A stretch of 64,000 nt of DNA from Streptomyces sp. NBC_00523 (GTDB taxonomy: Bacteria > Actinomycetota > Actinomycetes > Streptomycetales > Streptomycetaceae), in assembly GCF_036346615.1 (NCBI RefSeq), contig NZ_CP107836.1:2976001-3040000 (forward strand), read 5' to 3'. Each line of letters opens with the position of its first letter. Position 1 is the stretch's first letter. The notes under the pieces were generated by a model. The model searched no databases and had not been told where the DNA came from. It saw nothing but the letters and a program-made list of their open reading frames with translations. This document shows, one piece after another, positions 54,787 to 63,981 of this stretch. The position numbers were made by a program, and so were the translations under genes.

Positions 54787-55635
54787 TCACAGCCCGGTAG
54801 CCGCGCGGACCAGTCCCGCCACCGCCGTCGAGCGGCTGTGCGGGGGCCAGGCGATGACCGTGGTGACGTGGGGGCTGTCGGGTACGGGGACGGCGGTCAG
54901 GCCCTCGTGGAGGCTGGGGCGGATGGAGTCCGGGACGATCGCGCAGGCGCGGCCCAGGGCGATGAGCTGGGTGAGTTGGGTGTGGTCGCGCACCTTGGGG
55001 CCGGGGCCGTCCGGGAACGTGCCGTCGGGGCGGGGCCAGCGCGGGAGGGGGAGGTCGGGGAGGGCGGTGACCTCGGCGAGACGGAGGTGGGGGCGGGTGG
55101 CGAGGGGGTGGCCCGCCGGGAGGACCGCGACCTGGCCCTCCGTGTGCAGATCCTCGGTGTCGAAGCCGGCCAGGTCGTCGAACGGCCGGTGCAGCAGGGC
55201 CACGTCCGCCCGGCCGTCGCGCAGTACGCCCGCCTGCTCGCCCGGCCCGCACAGCAGGACGTCCACGGCGACGGCGCCGGGCTCGGCGGCGTACGCGTCG
55301 AGGAGCTTGGCCAGCAGTTCGCCGGAGGCGCCCGCCTTCGCGGCGAGGATCACCGCAGGGTGACCGGCCGCGGTGAGGGCGGCCCGGCGGGTACGGCGCT
55401 CGGCGGCCTCGACGGCGTCCAGGGCCGCCCGCGCCTCCCGCAGCAGCACCGCTCCGGCCCCGGTCAGGGTGACGCCCCGGCTGCCGCGCTCCAGGAGCGG
55501 CGCGCCCAGCCGCCGCTCCAGCCCGCCGATCGCCCGCGACAGCGGGGGCTGGGCGATCCCGAGCCGTTGTGCGGCCCGGCCGAAGTGCAGCTCCTCGGCG
55601 ACCGCGACGAAGTACCGCAGTTCACGTGTCTCCAC
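54787..55635 (-). CDS. LysR-family transcriptional regulator
   Basis: The 282-residue protein has a LysR winged helix (ETRELRYFVAVAEELHFGRAAQRL, quoted in part, and PPLSRAIGGLERRLG; about 1-58) and an effector domain. The GTG start at 55635 gives the canonical METRELRYF opening. It is divergent from an SDR gene with a 103-bp gap, the common layout for a LysR regulator and its target. Confidence 0.9.
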   Translation of the reverse strand: METRELRYFVAVAEELHFGRAAQRLGIAQPPLSRAIGGLERRLGAPLLERGSRGVTLTGAGAVLLREARAALDAVEAAERRTRRAALTAAGHPAVILAAKAGASGELLAKLLDAYAAEPGAVAVDVLLCGPGEQAGVLRDGRADVALLHRPFDDLAGFDTEDLHTEGQVAVLPAGHPLATRPHLRLAEVTALPDLPLPRWPRPDGTFPDGPGPKVRDHTQLTQLIALGRACAIVPDSIRPSLHEGLTAVPVPDSPHVTTVIAWPPHSRSTAVAGLVRAATGL

Positions 55636-55738
55636 ACCACCAGCGTAACGGGCCTCACCAGGAGCGATACCCGGGCGGTATCGGCGCCCACCCGGTCGGT
55701 CTTGGACGCCCCGTCCGATGAGGAGAAACATCGGAGAC

Positions 55739-56482
<744 letters not shown>

Positions 56483-56507
56483 CGCGCTTCCGGGGCGGGC
56501 CGTTACG

Positions 56508-57029
56508 TCAGCGAACCGGCGCGGAGGACTCCGTGTCGTGCGGAAGTCCGCACGCATCGTGCCTCATGTGCAGGCGCCGGAGGTCCTGGAGGGCGGCGAC
56601 GGGGAAGGGGTGCTGGACCCACTTCGCCCGGTATCCGTCCTCACCATGAATCCGGAGCACCTCCTGTGCCGCTTCCATGACGGCGTGGCTCAGGAGGGCA
56701 CGGGGCTGGTTGGACCGCCACACGAGCTTGCCCTCCGAGTCGGGCCTGTCGTAGCTCGTGCACATGTCGGGAAACCGGTGGATCGCGATCCTCACATCCG
56801 CCGCCTGTCCTTGAAGGGTCCACCTCACCTCGGCGGGTTCGAGGTCGAATGAGACTCGCTGGACAGGGGTGGCGGGGCCATAGAGCCCCGCCACTCCATG
56901 GATCAGGTCGGAGAGTGCGTCCGTGCAGTAGCTGACGAAGTGCTTCTCCTCGGCTGTGCCGTCCGCGATACGGCACGTGGCCCAACCGGATCCGCTGAGC
57001 TCCCAACCGAACTGAAAACCACCAGGCAT
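56508..57029 (-). CDS. Hypothetical protein
   Basis: Not recognised. The 173-residue protein has no signal peptide or membrane segment. It contains hydrophilic beta-type sequence with several aromatic residues (GGFQFGWELSGSGWATCRIADG at the start) and a helical C-terminus. Similar small proteins near Streptomyces accessory genes are often polymorphic-toxin immunity proteins, but no toxin is adjacent, so I assign none. ATG 57029 has GAGGGGGC upstream. Confidence 0.65.
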   Translation of the reverse strand: MPGGFQFGWELSGSGWATCRIADGTAEEKHFVSYCTDALSDLIHGVAGLYGPATPVQRVSFDLEPAEVRWTLQGQAADVRIAIHRFPDMCTSYDRPDSEGKLVWRSNQPRALLSHAVMEAAQEVLRIHGEDGYRAKWVQHPFPVAALQDLRRLHMRHDACGLPHDTESSAPVR

Positions 57030-57085
57030 CGTGCCCCCTCGATCGCGTGCGAGGACCAGGTTCTCAGTTCAGTCGGCGTCGACGC

Positions 57086-58042
57086 TCAGCCCGTGGTCTT
57101 CGACGGGCCCGCGTACAGGTACGTATCGCGCTGCGAGATGTGGCCGGGGTTGGTTCCGGGCTCCATGTTGCGTTCCAGGAGGCGGCCGGTGGACGGTTGC
57201 ACGATCCAGTTCGGGTTGTGGTCGCTGTGGACGGGCCACTTCTCCTTCCACTTCCAGGAGATCTGCGTGCCCGTGCGGCCCGTGCCGTCCTTGACGCCCT
57301 CCTTCACCACAGCACCGGGCGTGGCCGCGAGCACGCGGTAGAGCGCCGCGCGCAGCTTCGGCGAGACAGGGGCGTCGGTCAGCAGGTCACCGGCCTGCCG
57401 TACGGTCTGCTCGGCGGCGGAGCCCTTCGCACCGGCCCCGAGGGCACGGCGCAGGGCGTCCGGGCGGGTGGGCAGGGTGTACAGGTCGTCCCAGGCCACC
57501 CGTCCGGCGCCGACGGGCCAACTGGTCCCGTTCGGGTTCTCCTTGGTGACCGTGCGGCCGTCATGCGTCTTGATGACGACCTTGTCGCGCGCCAGGTAGG
57601 TGTCGTCGGTGTGGGCCTTGTCGCCCTCGACCCAGGTCCGGATGGTCGTCTTCCAGTACGCCTCGGTCAGCTTCTGCGCGTTGACCGCGCCGGTGATCGT
57701 CTGCCCGTTGGCCACGTCGGAGAGGGTGATGTCGGCCATGGCGGTGAATACCTCCGACGCCGACGCGCTCGCCGCCGGGCCGCCGCCCCCGAAGTCGGTG
57801 ACCGGGAGCACCGCCGCGCCCACCGCCACCGCCGCGACGGCCGCCGCGAGGGCGAACATCCGGCGGCGTCCGAAGCGGGGGGCGGGCACATCGGCCGACG
57901 CGTCCGCCGCGATCGCCTCCAGAATCAGTGCCTGGGCGCGGGCCTCGACCGCCGGGTCCAGCGGTCCGGTGCGGCCGGCGCGCTCCAGGGCGGCGGCGCC
58001 GGGGAAGTCGAGCAGGTTCGTGGGGCGGTTCTCGTGCGTCAT
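57086..58042 (-). CDS. CU044_5270-type membrane protein, partner of the ECF sigma factor
   Basis: The 318-residue protein has an approximately 60-residue cytoplasmic N-terminus, one hydrophobic segment (about 63-83, MFALAAAVAAVAVGAAVLP) and a large extracytoplasmic region with VFTAMADITLSDV and IVQPSTGRLLERN. Such proteins occur directly downstream of ECF sigma genes; by position and topology it could be an anti-sigma or surface-signal protein, but it lacks the ZAS zinc motif. Its ATG overlaps the sigma gene stop (ATGA), so the pair is coupled. Confidence 0.82.
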   Translation of the reverse strand: MTHENRPTNLLDFPGAAALERAGRTGPLDPAVEARAQALILEAIAADASADVPAPRFGRRRMFALAAAVAAVAVGAAVLPVTDFGGGGPAASASASEVFTAMADITLSDVANGQTITGAVNAQKLTEAYWKTTIRTWVEGDKAHTDDTYLARDKVVIKTHDGRTVTKENPNGTSWPVGAGRVAWDDLYTLPTRPDALRRALGAGAKGSAAEQTVRQAGDLLTDAPVSPKLRAALYRVLAATPGAVVKEGVKDGTGRTGTQISWKWKEKWPVHSDHNPNWIVQPSTGRLLERNMEPGTNPGHISQRDTYLYAGPSKTTG

Positions 58043-58602
58043 GCGAAGTCTCCCGTCAGGGTCGTACGGGCGGGGCCGGGCAGTCCGTCGCGCAGGCGGG
58101 CGCGGGCCCGGTGCAGGCGGGAACGGGCGGTTCCGGCGGGGATGCCGACGGCGGCGGCCGCCTCGGCGGGGGTCAGCTGCTCCCAGGCCACGAGCAGCAG
58201 CAATTCGCGCTCTGCAGAAGGGAGTTCGGCGAGTCTGCGGCGCAGCTCCGGGGCGACCGACGCGGCGTCGAGACGCTGGTCGACCGCCTGCCAGGGGTCG
58301 GCTGTCACGGCCTCGGGCCGCTGCTCCTCGCGGGCCGCGGCGCGCGCCGCGGTCTGCCGGTGGCGGGACAGCACGTTGCGGGCGACGCCGAACAGCCAGC
58401 CCCGGGCGGAGCCGCGCGCGGCGTCGAACGTCGCGCGGTGGGCGTACGCCTGGAGCCACACCTCGGAGAGCAGGTCATCGGCGGCGGCCGGGGCACGGCG
58501 TACGAGGTAGCCGTGGAGGGCGGCCGAGTGGCGGGCGACCAGCGGCTCGAAGGCCGTGGGTTCCCGTGCGGAACGAGCGAGCAGGTCCTCGTCCGGGTCC
58601 AT
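58039..58602 (-). CDS. ECF-subfamily RNA polymerase sigma factor
   Basis: The 187-residue protein has sigma region 2 (DDLLSEVWLQAYAHRATFD and ARGWLFGVARNVL; about 43-85) and region 4 (LPSAERELLLLVAWEQL, AAAVGIPAGTARSRLHRARARLR; about 122-168). ATG 58602 follows AGGAG; a GTG at 58653 is the alternative. It is first of a two-gene unit with its putative membrane-bound regulator. Target promoters are unknown. Confidence 0.9.
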   Translation of the reverse strand: MDPDEDLLARSAREPTAFEPLVARHSAALHGYLVRRAPAAADDLLSEVWLQAYAHRATFDAARGSARGWLFGVARNVLSRHRQTAARAAAREEQRPEAVTADPWQAVDQRLDAASVAPELRRRLAELPSAERELLLLVAWEQLTPAEAAAAVGIPAGTARSRLHRARARLRDGLPGPARTTLTGDFA

Positions 58603-58754
58603 GAAGTCTCCTGTCCCGGACCGCCGGGCGGCGGTCTCACCCCGTACTTGCACAGGAGAGGGACGAGCGTTCGCGGAGAAGGCCGGGGCGGGCGCGGACT
58701 GCCCGAACGGGGACCCGGCGGCCCCCTACCGCGCACTGCCCGGCCGGCGGCCCC

Positions 58755-59531
58755 CTACTCCGAAACCGCCGCCCGGAAGCCCGTGTTCACCGCCGTAAGA
58801 CCGCCGTCCACGCACAACGACGTCCCCGTGATCCACTCCGCGTCCGACGACGCGAGAAACGCCACCGCCTTCGCGATGTCCTCCGGTTCGCCGACGCGGC
58901 CCAGCGGGTACAGCGCGGTGACGCGGTCGAGTTCCGCCTCGCGGCCCGACCAGGCCTCCGTGCGGATCGTGCCGGGGACGACGAGGTTGGCGCGGACGCC
59001 GCGGGGGCCCGCGTGGCCGGCGAGGGTGCGGGTGAGGCTGGCCAGGCCCGCCTTCGCCGCACTGTAGGCGTGGTTGCCGAAGTCCTGTACGCCGTTGACG
59101 GAGCCGATGGAGACGATCGCGCCCCGCCCGGACGCGGATAGGTGCGGCATCGCGGCCCGCGAGCACCGGTACGCGCCGCCCAGGCTGACGTCCAGGTCGC
59201 GATGCCACGTCTCGTCCGGCTCGTCCTCGAAGAGGAGGCTGTCCAGGCTGCACGAGTAGGCGTTGTTCACGAGGACGTCGAGACCGCCGAAGGTCTCCAC
59301 CGCGTAGGCCACCGCCGCCTCGACCGCCGCCCGGTCCGCCACGTCGCAGACCAGCGCCTCGGCCGCGCCCCCGGCCGCCCGGATCTCCGCCGCGACGGCC
59401 GCCGCCCGGTCGGCGTCCAGGTCGGTGACGAGGACGCGGGCGCCCTCCGAGGCCAGCAGGTGGGCGGTAGCGGCGCCGATGCCCCGGCCCGCACCGGTGA
59501 TGAGGACGGCGTATCCGTCGAAGCGAGTCAT
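58755..59531 (-). CDS. Short-chain dehydrogenase/reductase (3-oxoacyl-ACP reductase-like)
   Basis: Classical SDR of 258 residues: ITGAGRGIGAATAHLL (about 11-26), NNAYS in place of the usual NNAG (about 89), catalytic Ser in SIGSVNG and the YSAAK pair (about 155-159), and the C-terminal ITGTSLCVDGGLTAV. The NNAY variant is a small departure from consensus. Substrate unknown. The 152-bp gap before the sigma gene holds no gene. Confidence 0.9.
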   Translation of the reverse strand: MTRFDGYAVLITGAGRGIGAATAHLLASEGARVLVTDLDADRAAAVAAEIRAAGGAAEALVCDVADRAAVEAAVAYAVETFGGLDVLVNNAYSCSLDSLLFEDEPDETWHRDLDVSLGGAYRCSRAAMPHLSASGRGAIVSIGSVNGVQDFGNHAYSAAKAGLASLTRTLAGHAGPRGVRANLVVPGTIRTEAWSGREAELDRVTALYPLGRVGEPEDIAKAVAFLASSDAEWITGTSLCVDGGLTAVNTGFRAAVSE

Positions 59532-59606
59532 AGCGCCGACCGTACCGCGCGGATCAGGACCCGGTCCCGGGGCGGCCGGCTCCCACTCCTCCGCAGCCCA
59601 CAGCAG

Positions 59607-60791
59607 TCACAGCGCCGACCGCACCGCCCGCACCAACGCCTGCGCCCGGGGGTCCGCCGTGACCCCCTTCTGGAGGCCGTTCGTCACGTACCCGAAGGCG
59701 ATCCCGCTCTCCGGGTCCGCGAAGCCCAGCGAGCCGCCCCGGCCCGGGTGCCCGAAGGAGCCCGGCGCGAGGAGCGGGCTCGACGGGCCGTGGAGCATGT
59801 AGCCCAGGCCGAAACGGGTGTTGACGACCAGGACCTGGTCCGGGCCCGCCGACTCCTCCGTGCGCGCCAGCGTCAGCGTCGCCGGAGCGAACAGCCGCTG
59901 GCCGTCGACCGGGCCGATCATCGCGGCATAGCAGCGGGCCAGGCCGCGCGCGGTCGCGGTGCCGTTGGAGGCGGGGAGTTCGGCAGCCCGGTACGCCGCG
60001 TCGTTCTCGTCGGGCAGCGGGTCGATCGCGCCGAACGCCCGCCGGGTCAGCGACTCCGGGTCGCGGTAGGCGTCCACCACCGACCGCTTCGGGCGCATCC
60101 GCAGCGCCCCGGTGTTCTCGGCGGCGGGCGGCTCGACGGGCCCGATCCGGCCGACCCGGTGGGCCTCGTCCTCGGGGATGCCGAACCAGAAGTCGAGGCC
60201 GAGCGGGCGGGCGATCTCCTCGGCGACCCAGCGGCCGACGGTGCGCCCGGTGACGCGGCGCACGAGTTCGCCGATGAGCCAGCTGAAGGTCTGCGCGTGG
60301 TAGCCGTGCGCGGTGCCGGGCTCCCAGGCCGGGGCCTGGGCGGCGACGGCCTGCGCCCCGCTCACCCCGTCCGCGGCCTCCTGTGGGGTCAGCGGCCGGT
60401 CCAGGGCCGGGACACCGGCCCGGTGGGCGAGGAGGTGGCGGACGAGAACGCGCTCCTTGCCGTTCGCCTTGAACTCCGGCCAGTACGTGGAGACCGGGGC
60501 GTGCAGGTCGATCTGGCCGCGCTGGTGAAGCAGCAGCGGGACGGCGGCGGCGATGCCCTTGCCGGCCGAGCGGACGACCTGGACGGTGTCGACGGCCCAG
60601 GGTTCGGTGCCGTCCACGTCTCTGGTGCCGGCCCACAGGTCGACCACCTTGCGCCCGTGCCGGTAGACGGCGACCGCCGCCCCCCGGTCCCCGCGCTGCT
60701 CGAAGTTACGGACGAACGCGTCCCGGACCGCTTCGAATCCGGGCGCCGCCGTGCCCCGTACGTCCACGCCTGCTGCCGCACTCCCGCTCAT
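59607..60791 (-). CDS. Serine hydrolase, class C beta-lactamase/EstB family
   Basis: The 394-residue protein has the SxxK nucleophile motif SAGKG (about residue 78-82), the Tyr of HGYHAQTFSWLIGEL (about 166) and the KTG-equivalent region around FGHPGRGGSLGFADPE near the C-terminus. No signal peptide, so an esterase or cytosolic hydrolase is likelier than a secreted beta-lactamase. ATG 60791 follows GGGGGG without spacing; a GTG at 60806 is the alternative. Confidence 0.85.
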   Translation of the reverse strand: MSGSAAAGVDVRGTAAPGFEAVRDAFVRNFEQRGDRGAAVAVYRHGRKVVDLWAGTRDVDGTEPWAVDTVQVVRSAGKGIAAAVPLLLHQRGQIDLHAPVSTYWPEFKANGKERVLVRHLLAHRAGVPALDRPLTPQEAADGVSGAQAVAAQAPAWEPGTAHGYHAQTFSWLIGELVRRVTGRTVGRWVAEEIARPLGLDFWFGIPEDEAHRVGRIGPVEPPAAENTGALRMRPKRSVVDAYRDPESLTRRAFGAIDPLPDENDAAYRAAELPASNGTATARGLARCYAAMIGPVDGQRLFAPATLTLARTEESAGPDQVLVVNTRFGLGYMLHGPSSPLLAPGSFGHPGRGGSLGFADPESGIAFGYVTNGLQKGVTADPRAQALVRAVRSAL

Positions 60792-60833
60792 CCCCCCATG
60801 GTGCACGGCACCGCAGGTGGGAGGTGGGGCGGG

Positions 60834-61607
60834 TCACCCGGAATTCACCGTCACGGAACGCGGGTCGAAGCCGAAGGGGAGTTCCAGGCGGTGGGCGCGC
60901 ATCAGGGGCTCGTCGCAGAGGAGGTCCTGGGTGCGGTCGTCGGCGGCGATGACCCCCTCGCTGAGGATCACCGCGCGGCCGCAGAGCTCCAGCGCGTACG
61001 GCAGGTCGTGCGTGACCATCAGGACGGTGACGTCCAGGGAGCGCAGGATGTCGGCGAGTTCGCGCCGGGACGCCGGGTCCAGGTTGGAGGAGGGCTCGTC
61101 CAGGACCAGGATCTCCGGGCGCATGGCGAGGACGGTGGCGACGGCGACGCGGCGGCGCTGCCCGAAGGAGAGGTGGTGCGGCGGCCTGCCCGCGTACTCC
61201 TCCATGCCGACCTGTTTCAGCGCCTCCATGACCCGCTCCTCCAGCTCCGCGCCGCGCAGTCCCCCGGCGGCGGGTCCGAAGGCGACGTCCTCGCGGACGG
61301 TGGGCATGAAGAGCTGGTCGTCGGGGTCCTGGAAGACGATGCCGACGCGGCGGCGGATCTCGGCCATGTTCCGCTTGTCGACCGGCATCCCGGCGACGCG
61401 CACCGACCCGGAGCCCGCCTCCAGGATGCCGTTGAGGTGGAGGACGAGGGTCGTCTTGCCGGCGCCGTTCGGGCCGAGCAGCGCGACGCGTTCGCCGCGT
61501 CCGACGGTCAGGTCGACGCCGAAGAGCGCCTGGTGGCCGTCGGGATACGCGTACGCGAGGCCGCTGACCTCCAGGGAGGGCGGTACGGGGGCGGGGTCGG
61601 GGCTCAT
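60834..61607 (-). CDS. cbiO: Energy-coupling factor ATPase of a cobalt/nickel transporter
   Basis: ABC ATPase of 257 residues: Walker A GPNGAGKTT (about 39-47), Q-loop VFQDPDDQLFMPTVREDV, signature LSFGQRRRVAVA (SFGQ in place of SGGQ, common in CbiO) and Walker B ILVLDEPSSNLDP. It energises uptake of Co2+ or Ni2+ through CbiM. The start overlaps the cbiQ stop (ATGA). An ATG 9 nt upstream is possible. Third gene of cbiMQO. Confidence 0.93.
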   Translation of the reverse strand: MSPDPAPVPPSLEVSGLAYAYPDGHQALFGVDLTVGRGERVALLGPNGAGKTTLVLHLNGILEAGSGSVRVAGMPVDKRNMAEIRRRVGIVFQDPDDQLFMPTVREDVAFGPAAGGLRGAELEERVMEALKQVGMEEYAGRPPHHLSFGQRRRVAVATVLAMRPEILVLDEPSSNLDPASRRELADILRSLDVTVLMVTHDLPYALELCGRAVILSEGVIAADDRTQDLLCDEPLMRAHRLELPFGFDPRSVTVNSG

Positions 61608-62365
61608 ACGGTCCATCCCACCAGACACACGGCGAGGGCGAGCACCGGGAGGGCGGAGGCGTACGCCCACTGGGTGCGGGATGCGGTCACCTGGTCGATG
61701 ACGGGCATGCTGCCCGCGTAGCCCCGGCTGACCATGGCGAGGTGGACGCGTTCGCCGCGTTCGTAGGAGCGGATGAACAGGGCTCCGGCCGATTTGGCGA
61801 GGACGCCCCAGTGCCGGATGCCGCGCGCCTCGAAGCCGCGGGAGCGGCGGGCGATGGACATGCGGCGCATCTCGTCGGTGATCACATCGCCGTAGCGGAT
61901 CATGAAGGACGCGATCTGGACGAGCAGCGGCGGCAGCTTGAGGCGCTGGAGGCCGAGCAGCAGCTCGCGCAGTTCGGTGGTGGAGGCGAGGAGCACGGAG
62001 GCGGCGACCCCGAGGGTGCCCTTGGCCAGCACGTTCCAGGCGCCCCAGAGGCCGGGGACGCTGACGGAGAGGCCGAGGACGTGGGTCTGCTCGCCGGGCA
62101 CGACGAACGGCATGAGCAGGGCGAACGCGACGAACGGCACCTCGATCAGCAGCCTCTTCAGCAGGAAGCCGGCCGGGATGCGGGCGAGCGCGGTGACACC
62201 CGCGATGAGCAGCGCGTAGAGCCCGAAGGCCCAGACGGCTTCGCGCGGGGTGGAGACGACGACCACGACGAAGCAGAACACGGCGGCGAGCTTGCAGTGC
62301 GGCGGCAGGTCGTGGACCGGTGAGTGCCCGTGCCGGTAGAGCTTGTGCGCGTGACCGGCGCCCAT
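61604..62365 (-). CDS. cbiQ: Energy-coupling factor transmembrane protein CbiQ
   Basis: The 253-residue membrane protein has five or six hydrophobic segments and the two cytoplasmic ARG-type motifs of ECF T-components: MSIARRSRGFEARG (about 161-174) and MVSRGYAGSMP (about 216-226). It couples the ATPase to the CbiM substrate-binding subunit. The start is one nt from the cbiM stop, so the three genes are one operon. Confidence 0.92.
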   Translation of the reverse strand: MGAGHAHKLYRHGHSPVHDLPPHCKLAAVFCFVVVVVSTPREAVWAFGLYALLIAGVTALARIPAGFLLKRLLIEVPFVAFALLMPFVVPGEQTHVLGLSVSVPGLWGAWNVLAKGTLGVAASVLLASTTELRELLLGLQRLKLPPLLVQIASFMIRYGDVITDEMRRMSIARRSRGFEARGIRHWGVLAKSAGALFIRSYERGERVHLAMVSRGYAGSMPVIDQVTASRTQWAYASALPVLALAVCLVGWTV

Positions 62366-62366
62366 G

Positions 62367-63425
62367 TCAGACCTTCTCCTCGGTACGGCTGTCGGCCTCG
62401 CCCTGCGTACGGCGTCGGCGGGAGACCACGTAGAAGGCGCCGCTGCCCGCGACGAGGGTGGCGCCGACGCCGATGATCCCGGCGAGGCCACCGGAGAGCC
62501 GGGCGTTGGAGACGTCCTTGACGCCGTAGTCGGCGAGCGGGGAGTCCTTCGCGGCGTGCTCCTTGGCCTCCTTGTCGATGCCCTGGTCGGTGGCGACCTT
62601 CTCCAGGCCGTCCGGGTTGGCGGAGGCGTAGAAGGAGACGAACCCGGCGAGCACGAGGGCGGTGACCAGGCCGGTGACCCAGAGGCCGCGGGTCGGGCGG
62701 TGCGCGGCGGGGGCGGGCTCGCGCACCGGCGCCGGGGCGTCGACCAGTTCGCCGTCGACGCGGAGCTTGAGCGGGGCGGTGAGGCCCTTCGCGCCGTGGA
62801 CCAGGTCGGGGCGGACGGCGAGGACGGCGCCGACGGTGAGCGCGGTGATCACGGCCTCGCCGATGCCGATGAGGACGTGCACGCCGACCATGGCGGTGAA
62901 GACCTTGCCGATCGGGATGTCGGTGGTCCCGCCGATCCAGTACATCAGCGTGAAGGCACAGGCGGCGGCCGGTACGGAGACCAGCGCGGCGACGAACGAG
63001 GCGGCGGTCATCGAGCGGCGGGTGCGCGGCAGCACGCCGACCAGGCCGCGGAAGAGCGCGTACGCGACGACGGTGGTGACGACGCCCATGTCGAGGATGT
63101 TGACGCCGAGCGCGGTGAGGCCGCCGTCGGCGAAGAGGATGCCCTGCATCAGCAGGACGACGGATATGCAGAGCACACCCGTATACGGTCCGACGAGGAT
63201 CGCCGCGAGCGCCCCGCCGAGCAGATGGCCGCTGGTGCCGGCGGCGACGGGGAAGTTGAGCATCTGCACGGCGAAGATGAAGGCGGCGACCAGACCGGCC
63301 AGCGGTGCGGTGCGCTCGTCGAGTTCGCGCCGGGCCCCCCTGAGGCTGACGGCCACGGCACCGGCGGCGACGACGCCCGCGACGGCGGAGACGGGTGCGT
63401 TGATGAATCCGTCGGGTACATGCAT
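62367..63425 (-). CDS. cbiM: Cobalt/nickel transporter S-component CbiM fused to CbiN
   Basis: The 352-residue protein has the CbiM/NikM opening MHVPDGFI, whose N-terminal His/Asp coordinate the metal, and about seven hydrophobic segments to about residue 215. A CbiN/NikN-like tail with two further segments (about 245-265 and 315-335) flanks an extracytoplasmic loop. This accounts for the absence of a separate cbiN. The fused form matches PDGLE-containing CbiM proteins: PDGLEKVA is visible at about residue 272. A Nur-like palindrome lies upstream; no cobalamin riboswitch was seen, so nickel is more likely than cobalt. Confidence 0.92.
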   Translation of the reverse strand: MHVPDGFINAPVSAVAGVVAAGAVAVSLRGARRELDERTAPLAGLVAAFIFAVQMLNFPVAAGTSGHLLGGALAAILVGPYTGVLCISVVLLMQGILFADGGLTALGVNILDMGVVTTVVAYALFRGLVGVLPRTRRSMTAASFVAALVSVPAAACAFTLMYWIGGTTDIPIGKVFTAMVGVHVLIGIGEAVITALTVGAVLAVRPDLVHGAKGLTAPLKLRVDGELVDAPAPVREPAPAAHRPTRGLWVTGLVTALVLAGFVSFYASANPDGLEKVATDQGIDKEAKEHAAKDSPLADYGVKDVSNARLSGGLAGIIGVGATLVAGSGAFYVVSRRRRTQGEADSRTEEKV

Positions 63426-63491
63426 GGGGGAGGCTCCGCTTCCTGCGTTCTCGGGTTGCTGCGCCGGGTGCGCGGGGTCGTGAACCTCTCA

Positions 63492-63522
63492 ATGATAGGA
63501 CCTTGTTGCGAAGCGTTCGCAA
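63492..63522 (-). promoter_or_regulatory. Nur-box-like palindrome and promoter of cbiMQO
   Basis: TTGCGAA-GCG-TTCGCAA (63506-63522) is a perfect palindrome matching the S. coelicolor nickel-regulator pattern tTGCaa-N5-ttGCAA at the conserved TGC and GCA. It covers a TTGCGA -35 on the minus strand; the -10 would be TATCAT (complement of 63492-63497), spacing about 19. Repression by Ni-loaded Nur is inferred. Confidence 0.6.
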
Positions 63523-63624
63523 GAGCGCGTCCACCACAACTGCAGAGGATTCCCCTAGTGCCCTTTTCGTAAAATATGGGACATTAGAGAACAAAGTTGC
63601 AGAAGCAGGATGGAGAGTCGGCCC

Positions 63625-63981
63625 ATGTCCTCCGTGATCCATGACCATGCCCGCGCCCGGCTCGTCACCGACGCCCGCGACCTGCCCGTCGTCCCGGTCG
63701 AGCTGCGGTTCGACGGCGCGGACTCCCCCGCGAAGGTCCGCATCGCCTATCCGGGCGGCACGGAGTGGGCCATCGACCGCGAGCTCCTGGAGCGCGGGCT
63801 GCGCTACCCGGTCGAGCAGGACGGCTGGCGGATATGGCCGTGCGGCAGGGTCCAGGTGGTCGTGGAGCGGCACGACGCGGCCGGTGTCGACGTCGTCCAG
63901 TTCGACTGCGCCCCGATGGTCCGCTTCCTGCGGCGTACGCACAAGGAGGCCGAGGCCCCCCACGCCGCCGCGCGCACCTGA
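63625..63981 (+). CDS. ssgE: SsgA-like sporulation and cell-division protein (SsgE-type)
   Basis: The 118-residue SALP-family protein contains LPVVPVELRFDGADSPAKVR (quoted in part), the conserved GTEWAIDRELLERGL segment and WRIWPCGRVQVV. SALPs direct septum placement and spore-wall synthesis in sporulating actinomycetes. Context (next to cbiMQO, as I recall for SCO3158) supports the SsgE assignment; other SsgA paralogues are possible. ATG 63625 follows GGAGAG by 7 nt and is preferred to ATG 63610. The AT-rich stretch at 63570-63600, with TAAAAT, is its likely promoter. Confidence 0.88.
   Translation: MSSVIHDHARARLVTDARDLPVVPVELRFDGADSPAKVRIAYPGGTEWAIDRELLERGLRYPVEQDGWRIWPCGRVQVVVERHDAAGVDVVQFDCAPMVRFLRRTHKEAEAPHAAART

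Noticed and set aside
59607..60791. Secreted beta-lactamase resistance gene
   Set aside because: No signal peptide and an EstB-like architecture; class C fold members are often esterases, so resistance cannot be claimed.
63426..63624. Cobalamin riboswitch upstream of cbiM
   Set aside because: No B12-box-like GCCACTG or matching fold; a Nur-type palindrome explains the region better.
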